Positions 46,745 to 55,245 of a DNA stretch of 64,000 nucleotides are shown one piece after another; within the stretch, counting starts at the first letter, position 1; each line of letters starts with the position of its first letter. Location: positions 1,984,001 to 2,048,000 of the forward strand of contig CAWJKP010000001.1 of assembly GCA_963843465.1 (NCBI GenBank). The letters run 5' to 3'. Under the pieces are notes generated by a model. It did no database searches. It saw only the letters and a list, made by a program, of their open reading frames with translations, and was not told the DNA's origin. A program made the position numbers and the translations under genes. The stretch comes from CAWJKP01 sp963843465. Its GTDB lineage: Bacteria; Planctomycetota; Planctomycetia; Pirellulales; Thermoguttaceae.

Positions 46745-47013
46745 GCCCCTCCCGTCCCGTAGCCGGTCCTGATCGGCGTTCTGGGATCGTCCCCGCAATG
46801 CGAATTGCTTCCGTAGCGGCCCCCAGGGGCTTGGCGGAATACGTAAGTTGAATAATTCCAGACAGTTACGGATCTGCGAAGTGTTTTGACCTTACGGTTG
46901 AAGAATTCCATGTCGCAATTCGGGCCGGTTTCGCCATGAGCAGATTAGAGCCAGTCAAAATCCTTCCTTCCAAGTGCAGACCCGCAACAAACCCACCAGC
47001 CAGGAGAAGAGCC

Positions 47014-48522
47014 ATGATCCGATCCCTCCGCAGCAATCTGTTTGGCACGACGAAAAACAGCGCTCGCCGCAATCCAGCACGCTCTTCTCGCCCACTTCGT
47101 TTTGAAGGTCTGGAAAGCCGCGAGATGTTCGCGGCTGGAACCCTCCCCGCCGCGCCGGTGCTCAGCGCCACGACCGCATCGATCTCGCAGATCAACCTCT
47201 CCTGGAAGGCCGTGCCCGGCGCCAGCGGTTACTGGGTCGATGAACTGATGAACGGCGTCCAACGGTCGACGGTCAACGTGGGCAACGTCACCAGTCACGC
47301 CGTCACCGGGCTGTACGACTGCAGCCTGTACACTTTTTACGTATGTGGGTACAACTCGGCAGGCTCTGATGGTCCCTGGTCCGCTCCGCGCAGTGCCTAC
47401 ACCCTTGTTGACCATCCCGCGGTGGACTATACCGACCTTCCTAAGGGTGTCAGCCTCTCGTATGTCAACGTTAGCGGCCCGTTGTTCGGCAGCGGCGGGC
47501 CGGTCTTCACCAACATCCATCAGGGGGCCGAGGGCGACTGCTGGCTGATGGCGAGCCTGGCGGCGGTGGCCGCTCGGCATCCGGCCGAGATTACCAGCAT
47601 GTTCACCGCGCTCCCCTCCGTGAACGAGAACGGCGTCAACGTCAACGTCTACTCAGTCCGTTTCTATAACAGCGCCGGGGTCGCCAACTACGTCGTTGTG
47701 GACGCTGAACTCCCCGAGTACAACTCCAACGGCAGCATGCAACAGGCCTACGATCACCTGAACGGCGGTCCCCTCTGGGCAGCGTTGGCCGAGAAGGCTT
47801 ACGCTCAGGCCAACGGCGAGGGCATCGTTACGACCAATCACCCGAACACCGACTCTTACGCTGCCATGAATGGCGGCTTCGGGCAGTGGGGGTTGCAGGC
47901 GATCACCGGCTATGGGGTACCGGTGTCCCTCAACACCAACAACATCGTTGCCGAATGGAATGCGGGCGACCCCGTCACCCTCGGCTCCAGCCCCAACGCG
48001 AACAACCAATTGATCGTCGGAAGTCCCGTGGATGGGACCCATTGCTACGCCATGGTCGGCGGAAGCGGTTCGACTTTCGAGCTGTACAATCCGTGGGGGG
48101 TCAACGCTGGTGTGGTTAATTCCAAGACTCCGTTTGTGTCCAAGAATGGGTACACCTATCAAGTCTACGGCGGCGCGTTCGACATCGTTGCGAGCACGAT
48201 CATGGCGGACTTCGCTGGGCAGAGTTACGGGCGGGTCGGGACGGCACTCGCCGCGGGTTTCACCGGCCCGGGATCGCAGGAACCCGCCAGCAGCTTGGCT
48301 GACGGCGGCCAGCCCGGCCGCGGACGAACCGACGCCGCGACCGTCGGGGACGAAGCGGCGCCGGCGGCAGCCGTCGCGCAGCCGCAATCGACGCTCGCGG
48401 TTGACGACCTGTTCGCCGCCTGGGGCAATGATGCCGACCCCGAGAACGCGGTTTCGCCTTCGTCGTCGGGCTCAACGCACGACGCCACGTTCCGTGACCC
48501 TCTCGAACCTCGCTGCCGATGA
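47014..48522 (+). CDS. Exported calpain-type cysteine protease with fibronectin-III domain
   Basis: The start at 47014 has AGGAGAAG upstream. The N-terminus carries 'RPLRFEGLESREMFAAG', a planctomycete export/sorting-like motif seen on large secreted proteins. Residues about 55-140 form a fibronectin-III domain ('INLSWKAVPGASGYWVDEL'). The catalytic domain follows with the Cys in 'GAEGDCWLMASLAAVA', the His in 'DGTHCYAMVGG' and the Asn in 'FELYNPWGVN', the complete calpain triad. The C-terminus is Ala/Ser-rich. Near 48494 another frame continues with 'LSNLAADELAETRLLSEAI', so the true end may be 48559. It is probably a calcium-type extracellular protease. Confidence 0.8.
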   Translation: MIRSLRSNLFGTTKNSARRNPARSSRPLRFEGLESREMFAAGTLPAAPVLSATTASISQINLSWKAVPGASGYWVDELMNGVQRSTVNVGNVTSHAVTGLYDCSLYTFYVCGYNSAGSDGPWSAPRSAYTLVDHPAVDYTDLPKGVSLSYVNVSGPLFGSGGPVFTNIHQGAEGDCWLMASLAAVAARHPAEITSMFTALPSVNENGVNVNVYSVRFYNSAGVANYVVVDAELPEYNSNGSMQQAYDHLNGGPLWAALAEKAYAQANGEGIVTTNHPNTDSYAAMNGGFGQWGLQAITGYGVPVSLNTNNIVAEWNAGDPVTLGSSPNANNQLIVGSPVDGTHCYAMVGGSGSTFELYNPWGVNAGVVNSKTPFVSKNGYTYQVYGGAFDIVASTIMADFAGQSYGRVGTALAAGFTGPGSQEPASSLADGGQPGRGRTDAATVGDEAAPAAAVAQPQSTLAVDDLFAAWGNDADPENAVSPSSSGSTHDATFRDPLEPRCR

Positions 48523-48794
48523 GCTCGCCGAGACGAGGTTGCTTTCCGAGGCGATTTAGCGTCCGCGAAAGTCGCTGCCGCCGGGGCCCGGGCCTTCTCG
48601 GCGAACCGAGAAGTCATGTCTTTTCCGGGAACGAGGCCCGACCGGCAAACTGCCTCCAAATTGGCCGCCGGCGCGCTCTGAAATCCGAACCTTTGTTGAC
48701 ACTTCGCGGAGACACCGCTACACTGAGGGGTGGCTACCGATCCGTGGGCAAGCCCGCATGGTGTAGAATCTCTTTGGAGCTTTCGCATAACAGC

Positions 48795-48935
48795 ATGTCT
48801 CGCCGGTTTACAGAAGCGGTGAAGCGAGTACTTTCGGGAAAGGCCGCGGTAACTGTCAAGGAAGTCAAGAAGCGGCTGTTGAACTTGCGCAGTCGTGGCG
48901 AGGCGCGTGGCGGCTTGCCTCGACGCAAGGGGTGA
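48795..48935 (+). CDS. 46-residue basic protein of unknown function
   Basis: The ATG at 48795 opens a 46-codon frame 'MSRRFTEAVKRVLSGKAAVT' and then a Lys/Arg-rich helix ('VKEVKKRLLNLRSRG'), with 17 basic residues in all. Its stop overlaps the GTG that could start the next gene, which suggests translational coupling. The protein is too small and simple to assign. Nucleic-acid binding is possible but only inferred from charge. Confidence 0.5.
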   Translation: MSRRFTEAVKRVLSGKAAVTVKEVKKRLLNLRSRGEARGGLPRRKG

Positions 48936-48940
48936 GAGCC

Positions 48941-50158
48941 ATGAGTTTCCGCGGTTGTCTCACGCTCGTTTTGCTGGTCGCAGCCACCGCCAGCCCCGCG
49001 GCGGCGGCGACCTCGTCGACGGGCCATGAGTCGATCGCCTGGCAGACCGGCGCGGGGCTGAAGCGGCAACTCGCGCAGCCCACCAGCGTGCAATGGGCGG
49101 AAGGACCGACGTGGTCCGCCCCGCCGCTGCGGAAAACGCTGCTGGACCTCTCGCGGGCCAAAGGTGTGGCGATCGTCATCGACCGCCGCGTCGACCCGGA
49201 CCAGAAGCTGAACCTGTCGCTGCGCAACGTGCCGCTGGAGGATGTCCTGCGGCAGGCGGCGGCGAGCCTGGGACTGGGCATGACGAAGCTCGGCCCGGTG
49301 ATCTACTTCGGGCCAGCCGAGTATACGGCCCGGCTGCGGACCTTGGCGGAGATGCACGCGGAGCAGGTCCGGACGCTGCCTTACGAGACGGGGCGAAAGC
49401 TGAGCGCGACCGACCGGCTGGCCTGGGACGACTTCGCCACGCCCCGCGAGATCCTCGGGCAATTGGCCGAGAAGAGCCGCCTGCGGATCGTCGGACTGGA
49501 ACAGGTGCCGCACGATCTTTGGGCCGCCGCCGAGCTGCCGTCTCTGCCGTTGGTCGACCGGCTCACGTTGCTCTTGGGGCAGTTCGACCTGAGCTTCCAA
49601 GTCTCCCCCGACGGCGACTCGATCACGCTGGCGCCGCTGCCGGCCCAGGTGGCGATCGTCCGCAGCTATCCGGGCGGGGCCGACGCGGAGCAGTTGGCCG
49701 CGAAGTGGGCCGAGGAGTTGCCGCAGTGCGAGGTGAAGGTTTCCGGCGGGAAGGTCTATGTCCGCGGCCTCCTGGAGGACCAGGAGCGGATCGCCCTGCT
49801 GAGCCGCCCGGCCGGCCGGCCGCCGAAGACCGTCGTCCATCCGCCGGCGAAGGTTCGCAAAGCCGCGGGCGAGACGGTCTTCACCGTCCCCGCGACCAAG
49901 GGCCCTTTACGGGCGCTGCTGGAGCAACTGGCCGGCAAGATGCAACTTGAGCTGAAGATCGACGAGGAGGCGATGCAGAAGGCGAACATTTCCCTGGACC
50001 AGCCCGTGAGCTTTGACGGCGTCCAGAACGCCACGTTCGACCAGCTCTGGACCGCGTTGCTCAAGCCGACCGGTTGCAGCTATCGCCACCACGGCCAGAC
50101 TCTGTGGATCGTGCCCGCCAGGAAGGATGAGGGCGGAAGGATGAAGGATGAAGGGTAA
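48941..50158 (+). CDS. Exported secretin/STN-domain-like protein
   Basis: The protein starts at the ATG at 48941, or at a GTG at 48932 that overlaps the preceding stop. A signal peptide 'LTLVLLVAATASPAAAA' is followed by repeated small alpha/beta units: 'KTLLDLSRAKGVAIVIDRRV' then 'NVPLEDVLRQAAASLGLGM', again 'TPREILGQLAEKSRLRIV', and near the end 'PLRALLEQLAGKMQLELK'. This is the STN/secretin N-domain pattern. There is no secretin pore domain, so it is a stand-alone periplasmic protein common in planctomycetes. The function is unknown. Confidence 0.7.
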   Translation: MSFRGCLTLVLLVAATASPAAAATSSTGHESIAWQTGAGLKRQLAQPTSVQWAEGPTWSAPPLRKTLLDLSRAKGVAIVIDRRVDPDQKLNLSLRNVPLEDVLRQAAASLGLGMTKLGPVIYFGPAEYTARLRTLAEMHAEQVRTLPYETGRKLSATDRLAWDDFATPREILGQLAEKSRLRIVGLEQVPHDLWAAAELPSLPLVDRLTLLLGQFDLSFQVSPDGDSITLAPLPAQVAIVRSYPGGADAEQLAAKWAEELPQCEVKVSGGKVYVRGLLEDQERIALLSRPAGRPPKTVVHPPAKVRKAAGETVFTVPATKGPLRALLEQLAGKMQLELKIDEEAMQKANISLDQPVSFDGVQNATFDQLWTALLKPTGCSYRHHGQTLWIVPARKDEGGRMKDEG

Positions 50159-50167
50159 AGCCTCGTA

Positions 50168-50340
50168 GGTTATGCTTCAGCATAACCGAACATCGCCTAC
50201 GGCACGGTGTTATGCTAAGAAGCTCTTTCAAAAGCGGAGCGTGGCGACGGGCAAGAATGCCCATCCTACGGCCGCTGTAGGTTGGGCATTCTTGCCCGAC
50301 GGCGGCTCCCGGGTTTTGAAACAGCTTCTAAAGCATAACC
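50168..50340. repeat. Composite nested inverted repeats
   Basis: GGTTATGC/GCATAACC (50168-50187) forms a perfect eight-base hairpin. Downstream, an outer pair around 50206-50232 and 50313-50340 (TTATGCTAAGAAGCT versus AGCTTCTAAAGCATAA) encloses an inner pair GGGCAAGAATGCCCA/TGGGCATTCTTGCCC. Two different palindrome families are thus nested in the gap between convergent genes. Confidence 0.75.
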
Positions 50341-50349
50341 TGCGCCTTC

Positions 50350-50652
50350 CTACACCAAGAGCCTCGTCAGCTCCTCCCGGACCTGCTTCTCGATGGTGCC
50401 TCGGAAGGGCAGGGCCACCAGCGGCAGGTCGGCGTGGATGCGAACCTCGGCCTCGGCGGAGGTGACGTGGCCCTTGACCGTGATCCCCATGGTGGAAAAG
50501 CGGAAGTCGAGCCGGCCATCGCTCCACCGCTCCTCGAAAGCGCTGACCTGATGCTGGTAGGACTGCCGGGCGGCGGCAACCCTCTCTTTCAGTCGCCGCG
50601 TCGCCTCGTCCTGCGAAAGCTGATGGGAAACGTTGAAGGCCAGTTTGGGCAT
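50350..50652 (-). CDS. Polyhydroxyalkanoic-acid-system (PHA_gran_rgn-like) protein
   Basis: The complete 100-residue protein starts 'MPKLAFNVSHQLSQDEATRR' and continues with 'LDFRFSTMGITVKGHVTS' and a C-terminal 'PFRGTIEKQVREELTRLL'. This matches the small alpha/beta family annotated as polyhydroxyalkanoic acid system protein, whose members are also common in bacteria without PHA granules. The molecular role is not known. It stands alone between two inverted repeats, so it is probably monocistronic. Confidence 0.75.
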   Translation of the reverse strand: MPKLAFNVSHQLSQDEATRRLKERVAAARQSYQHQVSAFEERWSDGRLDFRFSTMGITVKGHVTSAEAEVRIHADLPLVALPFRGTIEKQVREELTRLLV

Positions 50653-50721
50653 ATCCGTTCTCTTCTGGAGGACTTTAGTCCGGATTTTTCATGGCGAGGG
50701 TGTTTCGGCGCATAGCGTGTA

Positions 50722-50788
50722 ACACTAGCCCGAAGCGCAAGCGAGGGCACGTAGTTGAGCGCCCCTCGCTTGCACTTCGGGCTAGTGT
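50722..50788. repeat. Intergenic inverted repeat, family C
   Basis: Arms at 50722-50748 and 50761-50788 (core TAGCCCGAAGCGCAAGCGAG) pair with about one mismatch and a short loop. The sequence is closely related to the repeat at 12786-12850. Confidence 0.85.
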
Positions 50789-50808
50789 GGGGCGGTGGAT
50801 AGTCCGGG

Positions 50809-51663
50809 TTAGGACCCGTCGATCCCCAGCTTCCGCTTCCAGGCGGTGAGCACCTCGACGGCATGGCCGATCTCGGCCTTCTGGCGGTGGGGCTCCTGGG
50901 GAATCTCCCGCTCGATGGTCAGCGGGCCATCGTACCCGATTTCCAGCAAGGTCCGCAAGAACGATTCCGCCCCCACGTCGCCTTCGCCGAAGGGCACCTC
51001 GCAGCCCCACTCCTTGCCGGGCTGGGCCGCCCAGGTGCCGTCCTTGCAGTGGACGCTCCGCACCCAGGGACCGACCCGCCGCAAGGCCTCGATCGGGTCG
51101 CCCGAGCCGTAGAGGATCATGTTCGCCGGGTCGAAATTGATCGCCAGGTTCTCCCGGCCCACGTCGCCGATAAACCGCACCAGGGCCTCGGCCGTCTCCT
51201 GGCCCGTCTCCAGGTGCAATCGCTGCGCGTTGCGGCGGCAGTGATCGCAGAGGCCCCGCGTCACCTCCACGATCGGGGCATAGCCGGGATCGGCCTTGTC
51301 GTGCGGCACGAACCCCAGGTGCAAGGCCACCACCTCGCATTGCAACCGCCGGGCGAAGTCGGCGATCTCCTTCATCTCTTGCGTTCGCGCCGCGCGGGTC
51401 TCGAGCGGGACCAGCCCCACGGTGCGGGCCGACGTGGGAATGTCGGCATAGCTCTCCCCCTCGAAGCCGCCGAAAACCGCGGTCAAACGGATCCCCATTT
51501 CCCGCAGCCGGCCCAGGAACCGCTCTGCCTGCTGCGGCGTGCGGCTGGAGGCCTGCGGGGCATGAAGCTGAATCGTGGGAATGCCCAGCTCGTGGGCAAC
51601 CTCCAGCTTGACGCCCAAGCCGGCGTCGATGCTGGCAAACACGCCAATCGGCCAACGGTCCAT
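50809..51663 (-). CDS. Xylose-isomerase-like TIM-barrel sugar isomerase/epimerase
   Basis: I choose the ATG at 51663 because AAGGAG lies seven bases upstream; an in-frame ATG at 51678 would bury that site. The 284-residue protein shows the AP-endonuclease-2/xylose-isomerase-like barrel: 'GIPTIQLHAPQ', 'CEVVALHLGFVPHD', 'LAINFDPANMILYG', 'VRSVHCKDGTW' and 'GPLTIEREIPQEPH'. The His, Asp and Glu residues correspond to the usual metal-binding set. It probably interconverts a sugar or inositol derivative in the cytoplasm. The enolase-superfamily gene next to it suggests a sugar-acid pathway. Confidence 0.85.
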   Translation of the reverse strand: MDRWPIGVFASIDAGLGVKLEVAHELGIPTIQLHAPQASSRTPQQAERFLGRLREMGIRLTAVFGGFEGESYADIPTSARTVGLVPLETRAARTQEMKEIADFARRLQCEVVALHLGFVPHDKADPGYAPIVEVTRGLCDHCRRNAQRLHLETGQETAEALVRFIGDVGRENLAINFDPANMILYGSGDPIEALRRVGPWVRSVHCKDGTWAAQPGKEWGCEVPFGEGDVGAESFLRTLLEIGYDGPLTIEREIPQEPHRQKAEIGHAVEVLTAWKRKLGIDGS

Positions 51664-51717
51664 GCGACGCTCCTTCAAGACACAAAGGCGTTTTCGCGTT
51701 TAGGTGCAACAAACGAA

Positions 51718-51803
51718 CCTGTAGGGAACGCCCTCCGTGGCGTTCCTGACGCCCGGAGCGGGCCCTCTTGCTCGCGCGGAACGCCACGGGGGGCGTTCCC
51801 TAC
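51718..51803. repeat. Intergenic inverted repeat, family A
   Basis: Arms at 51718-51746 and 51778-51803 pair with one mismatch. The left arm is almost identical to that of the repeat at 3937-4031, 48 kb away, while the loops differ. Confidence 0.85.
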
Positions 51804-51813
51804 TGTCCGTGTT

Positions 51814-53166
51814 TTAAAACCCCAGGCCCGGCCCTGAAAGCACCGCCGTGCCCAGCGTCCCGTCGGTGACGTGGAACATCGAGGGGAATCGCTCGCTCCA
51901 GCCGGCGTTGGCCGCGGGGCAATACTGCCGGGCGTTGCCCTCGATGGCCGCGACCGTGGGGATCCGGGCGGAAAGGCTCGCCGAGTGCAAGAACGAATAG
52001 CCCGGGCAGGTCAGATCCTGCACGCAGAGATACATCCCATACTTCTGCGCGGCGGCCCCCATCAACAAGGCCTCGCTATGACCCTTGCACGCCTTCAACG
52101 CCACTCCCGAATACCCCAGCTCGCGGCTTAGCAGCAGGCTCTCCAAATCGACCAGCGCTTCGTCGATCACCACCGGCTTGATCCGCGCCGCGGCGTGCAT
52201 GCGGTTCTCGGGGTTGGCCCGCAAGTCGCGGCTGGTCGGTTGCTCGAGATACTGGAGCCGGGCCAGCGCCGGCGGCGACCGCTCGGCCAGCCGGCCGAGA
52301 AACTCCAGCACGTACTCGACATTGGCGCACTTCTCGTTGAAATCGGCCGAGTAGCACCACTCCCGGCATCCCCGCGCCGCCTGGGCCTCGGCCGCCACGC
52401 GCTCGATCGCCACCACGCGGTCCACGTCCCAGCCGAGATCGTCGCCGTTGAGCTTGATCTTCAGATGCGTCAGCCCGTCGGACGCAATCCACTCCGGCAG
52501 CGTCTCCGGCAAGCCGTCGCCGATCCGCCGGCCGAGATCCGAGTCGACCAGCGGGTCCAGGGCGCCGACCAGGTGGTAAAGCGGCATCCGCGGCTTGGGT
52601 TCGCGCAAAGTGTAGCGATCGAGGTACTCCCCGGCGAACTCCGCCGTGAGATAGCCGGCCAGATCGCGGTTGACGAACTCCGGGCCGAGAAGGTTGTAGG
52701 AGTTCGCGCCCAGGGCCTTGCCGTAAGCGTCGTGAATCGCGGCCTCCACAGGACTGGCCGCGACGAGCTGCGCCAGCCGGGGCATGGGCTCGGCCAGGTT
52801 CTCGGCAGCGGTGACCTCCCGGGCCAGCGGGGCGTAGGAGGCGGCCAGCTCGTGGGTGATCTCCAGCGGATCGCCGGCGCCCCGGTAGTCGCCCGCCGCG
52901 CCGGCGACCCGCCGTCCGAGCTGGACCATCGCCCGCAGCGCCGCCTCCCCAGAGACCTGGCGGCTGGGCCAGGCCCAGACATTGCTCATGGGCATCGAGC
53001 CCAGGCCTCGCGCCCGGCGGCCGTCGCGGGTTTCCACCTCGACGGCAACGTCCACGAGCGTCACGGCGGTCACCACCCGCCCGCCGAACTTCATCGGCGC
53101 GCGGTAGGCGAAATCCTGGGTCGAGGCCGTGGCCTCCACGAGGCGGATATCCGTCGACTTCGACAC
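51814..53166 (-). CDS. Enolase-superfamily (mandelate racemase/muconate lactonising) enzyme
   Basis: The 450-residue protein has the superfamily's N-terminal capping domain and barrel. 'HLKIKLNGDDLGWD' supplies the Lys-x-Lys catalytic motif, and metal ligands fit 'YSADFNEKC', 'LQYLEQPTSRDL' and 'KPVVIDEALVDLES'; 'GVALKACKGHSEALLM' follows. It would abstract a proton alpha to a carboxylate, as in sugar-acid dehydratases or racemases. The length is somewhat above the family average. It is in the same orientation as the xylose-isomerase-like gene but separated by a palindrome, so joint regulation is uncertain. The substrate is unknown. Confidence 0.82.
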   Translation of the reverse strand: MSKSTDIRLVEATASTQDFAYRAPMKFGGRVVTAVTLVDVAVEVETRDGRRARGLGSMPMSNVWAWPSRQVSGEAALRAMVQLGRRVAGAAGDYRGAGDPLEITHELAASYAPLAREVTAAENLAEPMPRLAQLVAASPVEAAIHDAYGKALGANSYNLLGPEFVNRDLAGYLTAEFAGEYLDRYTLREPKPRMPLYHLVGALDPLVDSDLGRRIGDGLPETLPEWIASDGLTHLKIKLNGDDLGWDVDRVVAIERVAAEAQAARGCREWCYSADFNEKCANVEYVLEFLGRLAERSPPALARLQYLEQPTSRDLRANPENRMHAAARIKPVVIDEALVDLESLLLSRELGYSGVALKACKGHSEALLMGAAAQKYGMYLCVQDLTCPGYSFLHSASLSARIPTVAAIEGNARQYCPAANAGWSERFPSMFHVTDGTLGTAVLSGPGLGF

Positions 53167-53202
53167 GGGCAGCGTTCCCCGGGGTTGCCTCGCCTTTCCT
53201 GA

Positions 53203-53299
53203 GTAGGGTGGGACCAGCTCGCGTGAGCGAGCGCCGGCCCACCAATTCGGCCGAATCCGGTGGGCCGGCGGCCGCCGAGGCGGCCTTGTCCCACCCTAC
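53203..53299. repeat. Intergenic inverted repeat, family E
   Basis: Outer arms GTAGGGTGGGA / TCCCACCCTAC (53203 and 53299 ends) enclose inner arms GCCGGCCCACC / GGTGGGCCGGC around 53233-53269, a long cruciform-capable element. A half copy lies at 55246-55294. Confidence 0.8.
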
Positions 53300-53315
53300 C
53301 GCTGACCACCGGCCA

Positions 53316-53951
53316 CTAAACTAGCTGCTTACGAACGGCCCAGACGGCGGCCTGGGTGCGATCCGAAACGCCAATCTTGCGGAGGATGTGCTGCACGTGC
53401 TCCTTGACGGTCTCGTAGCTGATGTGCAGCGCCGCGGCGATCTCCTTGTTCGTCAGACCGTAGGCCAGTTGCCGCAGGACTTCGCTCTCCCGCTGGGTCA
53501 GCGGCACCTCGACGTCGGCGGCCAGCCGCGGCGTGGCCAAGGCGCCGGTCACGCGGCGCAGTTCGTCGCGAGTCCACGCGCTCTCGCCCGAGGCGGCCGT
53601 GTGGATCGCCTTGATGAGCTGGTCCCGGGTACAGCCCTTCAACAGGTAGCCGCTGGCGCCCAAGGCCACCGAACGGGCGATGTAAGTCGGGTTGTCAAAG
53701 GTGGACAGCATGAGGATCGGCATGTCGGGCTTGTCCAGCTTGATCCGGCCCAGGGCCGTCAAGCCATCACCCTCCGGCATGCGGATGTCCATCAGGACCA
53801 CGTCCGGCCGCTTCTCCAGGGCGAACTTCACCGCGGCTTCGCCCGTGCCCACTTCGCCCAACACTTCGATGTCGGTGTTCGCCAAGAGGACTTTCAGACC
53901 GCTGCGGACAACCTCGTGATCGTCAGCGATCAGTACTTTGATGGTGCTCAT
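53316..53951 (-). CDS. NarL/FixJ-type response regulator
   Basis: The start at 53951 has GGAG six bases upstream and gives 'MSTIKVLIADDHEVVRSG', the standard receiver N-terminus. The phosphoacceptor Asp is in 'DVVLMDIRMPEGDGL', with 'ILMLSTFDNPTYI' and 'GASGYLLKG' supplying the Thr and Lys. A LuxR-type helix-turn-helix follows: 'LTQRESEVLRQLAYGLTNKE' and 'HISYETVKEHVQHILRKI'. It is 211 residues, a normal length. No histidine kinase is adjacent, so it is an orphan here. Its targets cannot be inferred. Confidence 0.92.
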   Translation of the reverse strand: MSTIKVLIADDHEVVRSGLKVLLANTDIEVLGEVGTGEAAVKFALEKRPDVVLMDIRMPEGDGLTALGRIKLDKPDMPILMLSTFDNPTYIARSVALGASGYLLKGCTRDQLIKAIHTAASGESAWTRDELRRVTGALATPRLAADVEVPLTQRESEVLRQLAYGLTNKEIAAALHISYETVKEHVQHILRKIGVSDRTQAAVWAVRKQLV

Positions 53952-54432
53952 GTCTCGCTCCGAACTGTTAGTAGATCCGCTTTCTACGGCCAACCTGCGG
54001 GGGCTATAAAACTCCCCGTGGTATGCCCCTCTATCATATCATTTGCCCAGCCCACCCTAATCATAGCAGAAAAACAATAGGGGGGCAGTCCCTCAGTAAT
54101 CCGAACGGCAATCCACTAGATGGGGACTCCCTGACTACTCCCCCAAGGCCCCACCGCCGCCGTTCTACCCTAACCAGGAACGGCAATCAACCCCCTCTAG
54201 CAGGTTACATAACAGCAGTGGGGGATCGGGGTGGCTTGGGTGGGGGAACGCGGAGAGAGGAGAAGAGCAGAAGAGGAGAGGGGGAGAAGAGGAGAAGAGG
54301 ACAAGGGGAGGAAAAAAGGTGCGGTGACGCGGTGACGCGGGGACAGGAAGACGCGGTGACTCGTCCGCGTCGCCGCGTTGCGCGTTCTCCTCCTCTCCTC
54401 TTCTCCTCTTCTCTCCTTCTCCCCCTCTCGTT
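53952..54432. other. Intergenic region with purine-rich and pyrimidine-rich arms
   Basis: The centre holds a nearly pure G/A stretch (about 54245-54320) and a matching C/T stretch (about 54388-54430), built from AGGAGAAG-like units and separated by repeats of GGTGACGCG. The arms could pair as an inverted repeat or form triplex DNA. No gene or clear promoter is seen. Confidence 0.6.
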
Positions 54433-55209
54433 TCACCGCGTCTCTCTCGCCGCCCCGAACAACCGGGTCTTCCGGCCACGCCAGTCGGTGCCCATTGGGG
54501 CAGCCTCGCTCTGAAGATGGTAGGTCAAAACCTGCGGCAGGAGCCGCCGCTTCGGACCGGGCCACTGCAAGGCGAAGACCACATCCGAATGCTCCGCTGC
54601 CCCACAATTGTTGGGGTACCGCCTCCTCGCCGACCCGTGCCAAAGTTGGAAGAAACCGATCGGGCAGTAGCCGTACTCCCCATGGATCAGCCGCGCCCCC
54701 AGGGGATGACCGCTGTTTTGCACCAGGCACCGGTACTGGAATTGCCGCCGATAGACGCCCGTGGCCTTCAGCTTCTGCCATTGGTCCCAGCCCACTACGT
54801 TGAGGCGGTCCGCTCCATACAGGCACTCGGGCTCCAGCCACTCCTTGGCCAACATCGTGCGGAAGCAGTCCGGCAGCACAATGTCGGCGTCGAGGTGCAG
54901 CAGCCAGCCGCGGTGCGAGAGGTGTCCCAGGCCGATATTGATCGCCGCGCCCTTGTTGAACGCATCGCGCCATCGGCCGCGGATGGCGTCCGTCGGCACG
55001 CAGCGTACGCTGTGACGCCGGCAGACGGCCGCCGTCTGACGGTCTTCGTGGGAGGTGACCACGACCAGGTCGTCAAAATGGGCGAGGTTCTCGCCCAGCG
55101 TCACCTCCAGCAGGTCGGCGAACCGCCAGCAGACGATCACGCCTTCGAGGAAAAACGGGGCGCCGTGCGAGCCGGCCCCCGACATTGGCCGTAATGCCGT
55201 GTAATCCAT
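54433..55209 (-). CDS. Glycosyltransferase family 2-like protein
   Basis: The start is set at 55209 (AAAGGA upstream); the longest frame runs far into the upstream region without family resemblance. The roughly 258-residue protein shows GT-A features: 'FDDLVVVTSHEDRQTAAVC', 'NKGAAINIGLGHLSHRGWLL' and the metal-binding 'HLDADIVLPDCFR', followed by 'YGYCPIGFFQLWHG'. It probably transfers a sugar from a nucleotide donor, perhaps in cell-surface polysaccharide synthesis, since waaA is the next gene upstream on the same strand. The acceptor is unknown. Confidence 0.75.
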   Translation of the reverse strand: MDYTALRPMSGAGSHGAPFFLEGVIVCWRFADLLEVTLGENLAHFDDLVVVTSHEDRQTAAVCRRHSVRCVPTDAIRGRWRDAFNKGAAINIGLGHLSHRGWLLHLDADIVLPDCFRTMLAKEWLEPECLYGADRLNVVGWDQWQKLKATGVYRRQFQYRCLVQNSGHPLGARLIHGEYGYCPIGFFQLWHGSARRRYPNNCGAAEHSDVVFALQWPGPKRRLLPQVLTYHLQSEAAPMGTDWRGRKTRLFGAARETR

Positions 55210-55245
55210 GAGTTTCGTCCTTTCTTGGCCCGAGGAGATCCGCAG

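Larger units (their letters stand above)
46616..47013. other. Intergenic region between cas4-cas1 and the calpain gene
   Basis: The genes diverge, so promoters for both lie here. It contains a promoter-like pair for cas4-cas1 (46656-46683), a family D inverted repeat (46694-46744), and two copies of GTTGAANAATTCCA at 46847-46860 and 46897-46910, 50 bases apart. A ribosome site precedes the calpain start at 47014. No CRISPR array is seen. Confidence 0.5.
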
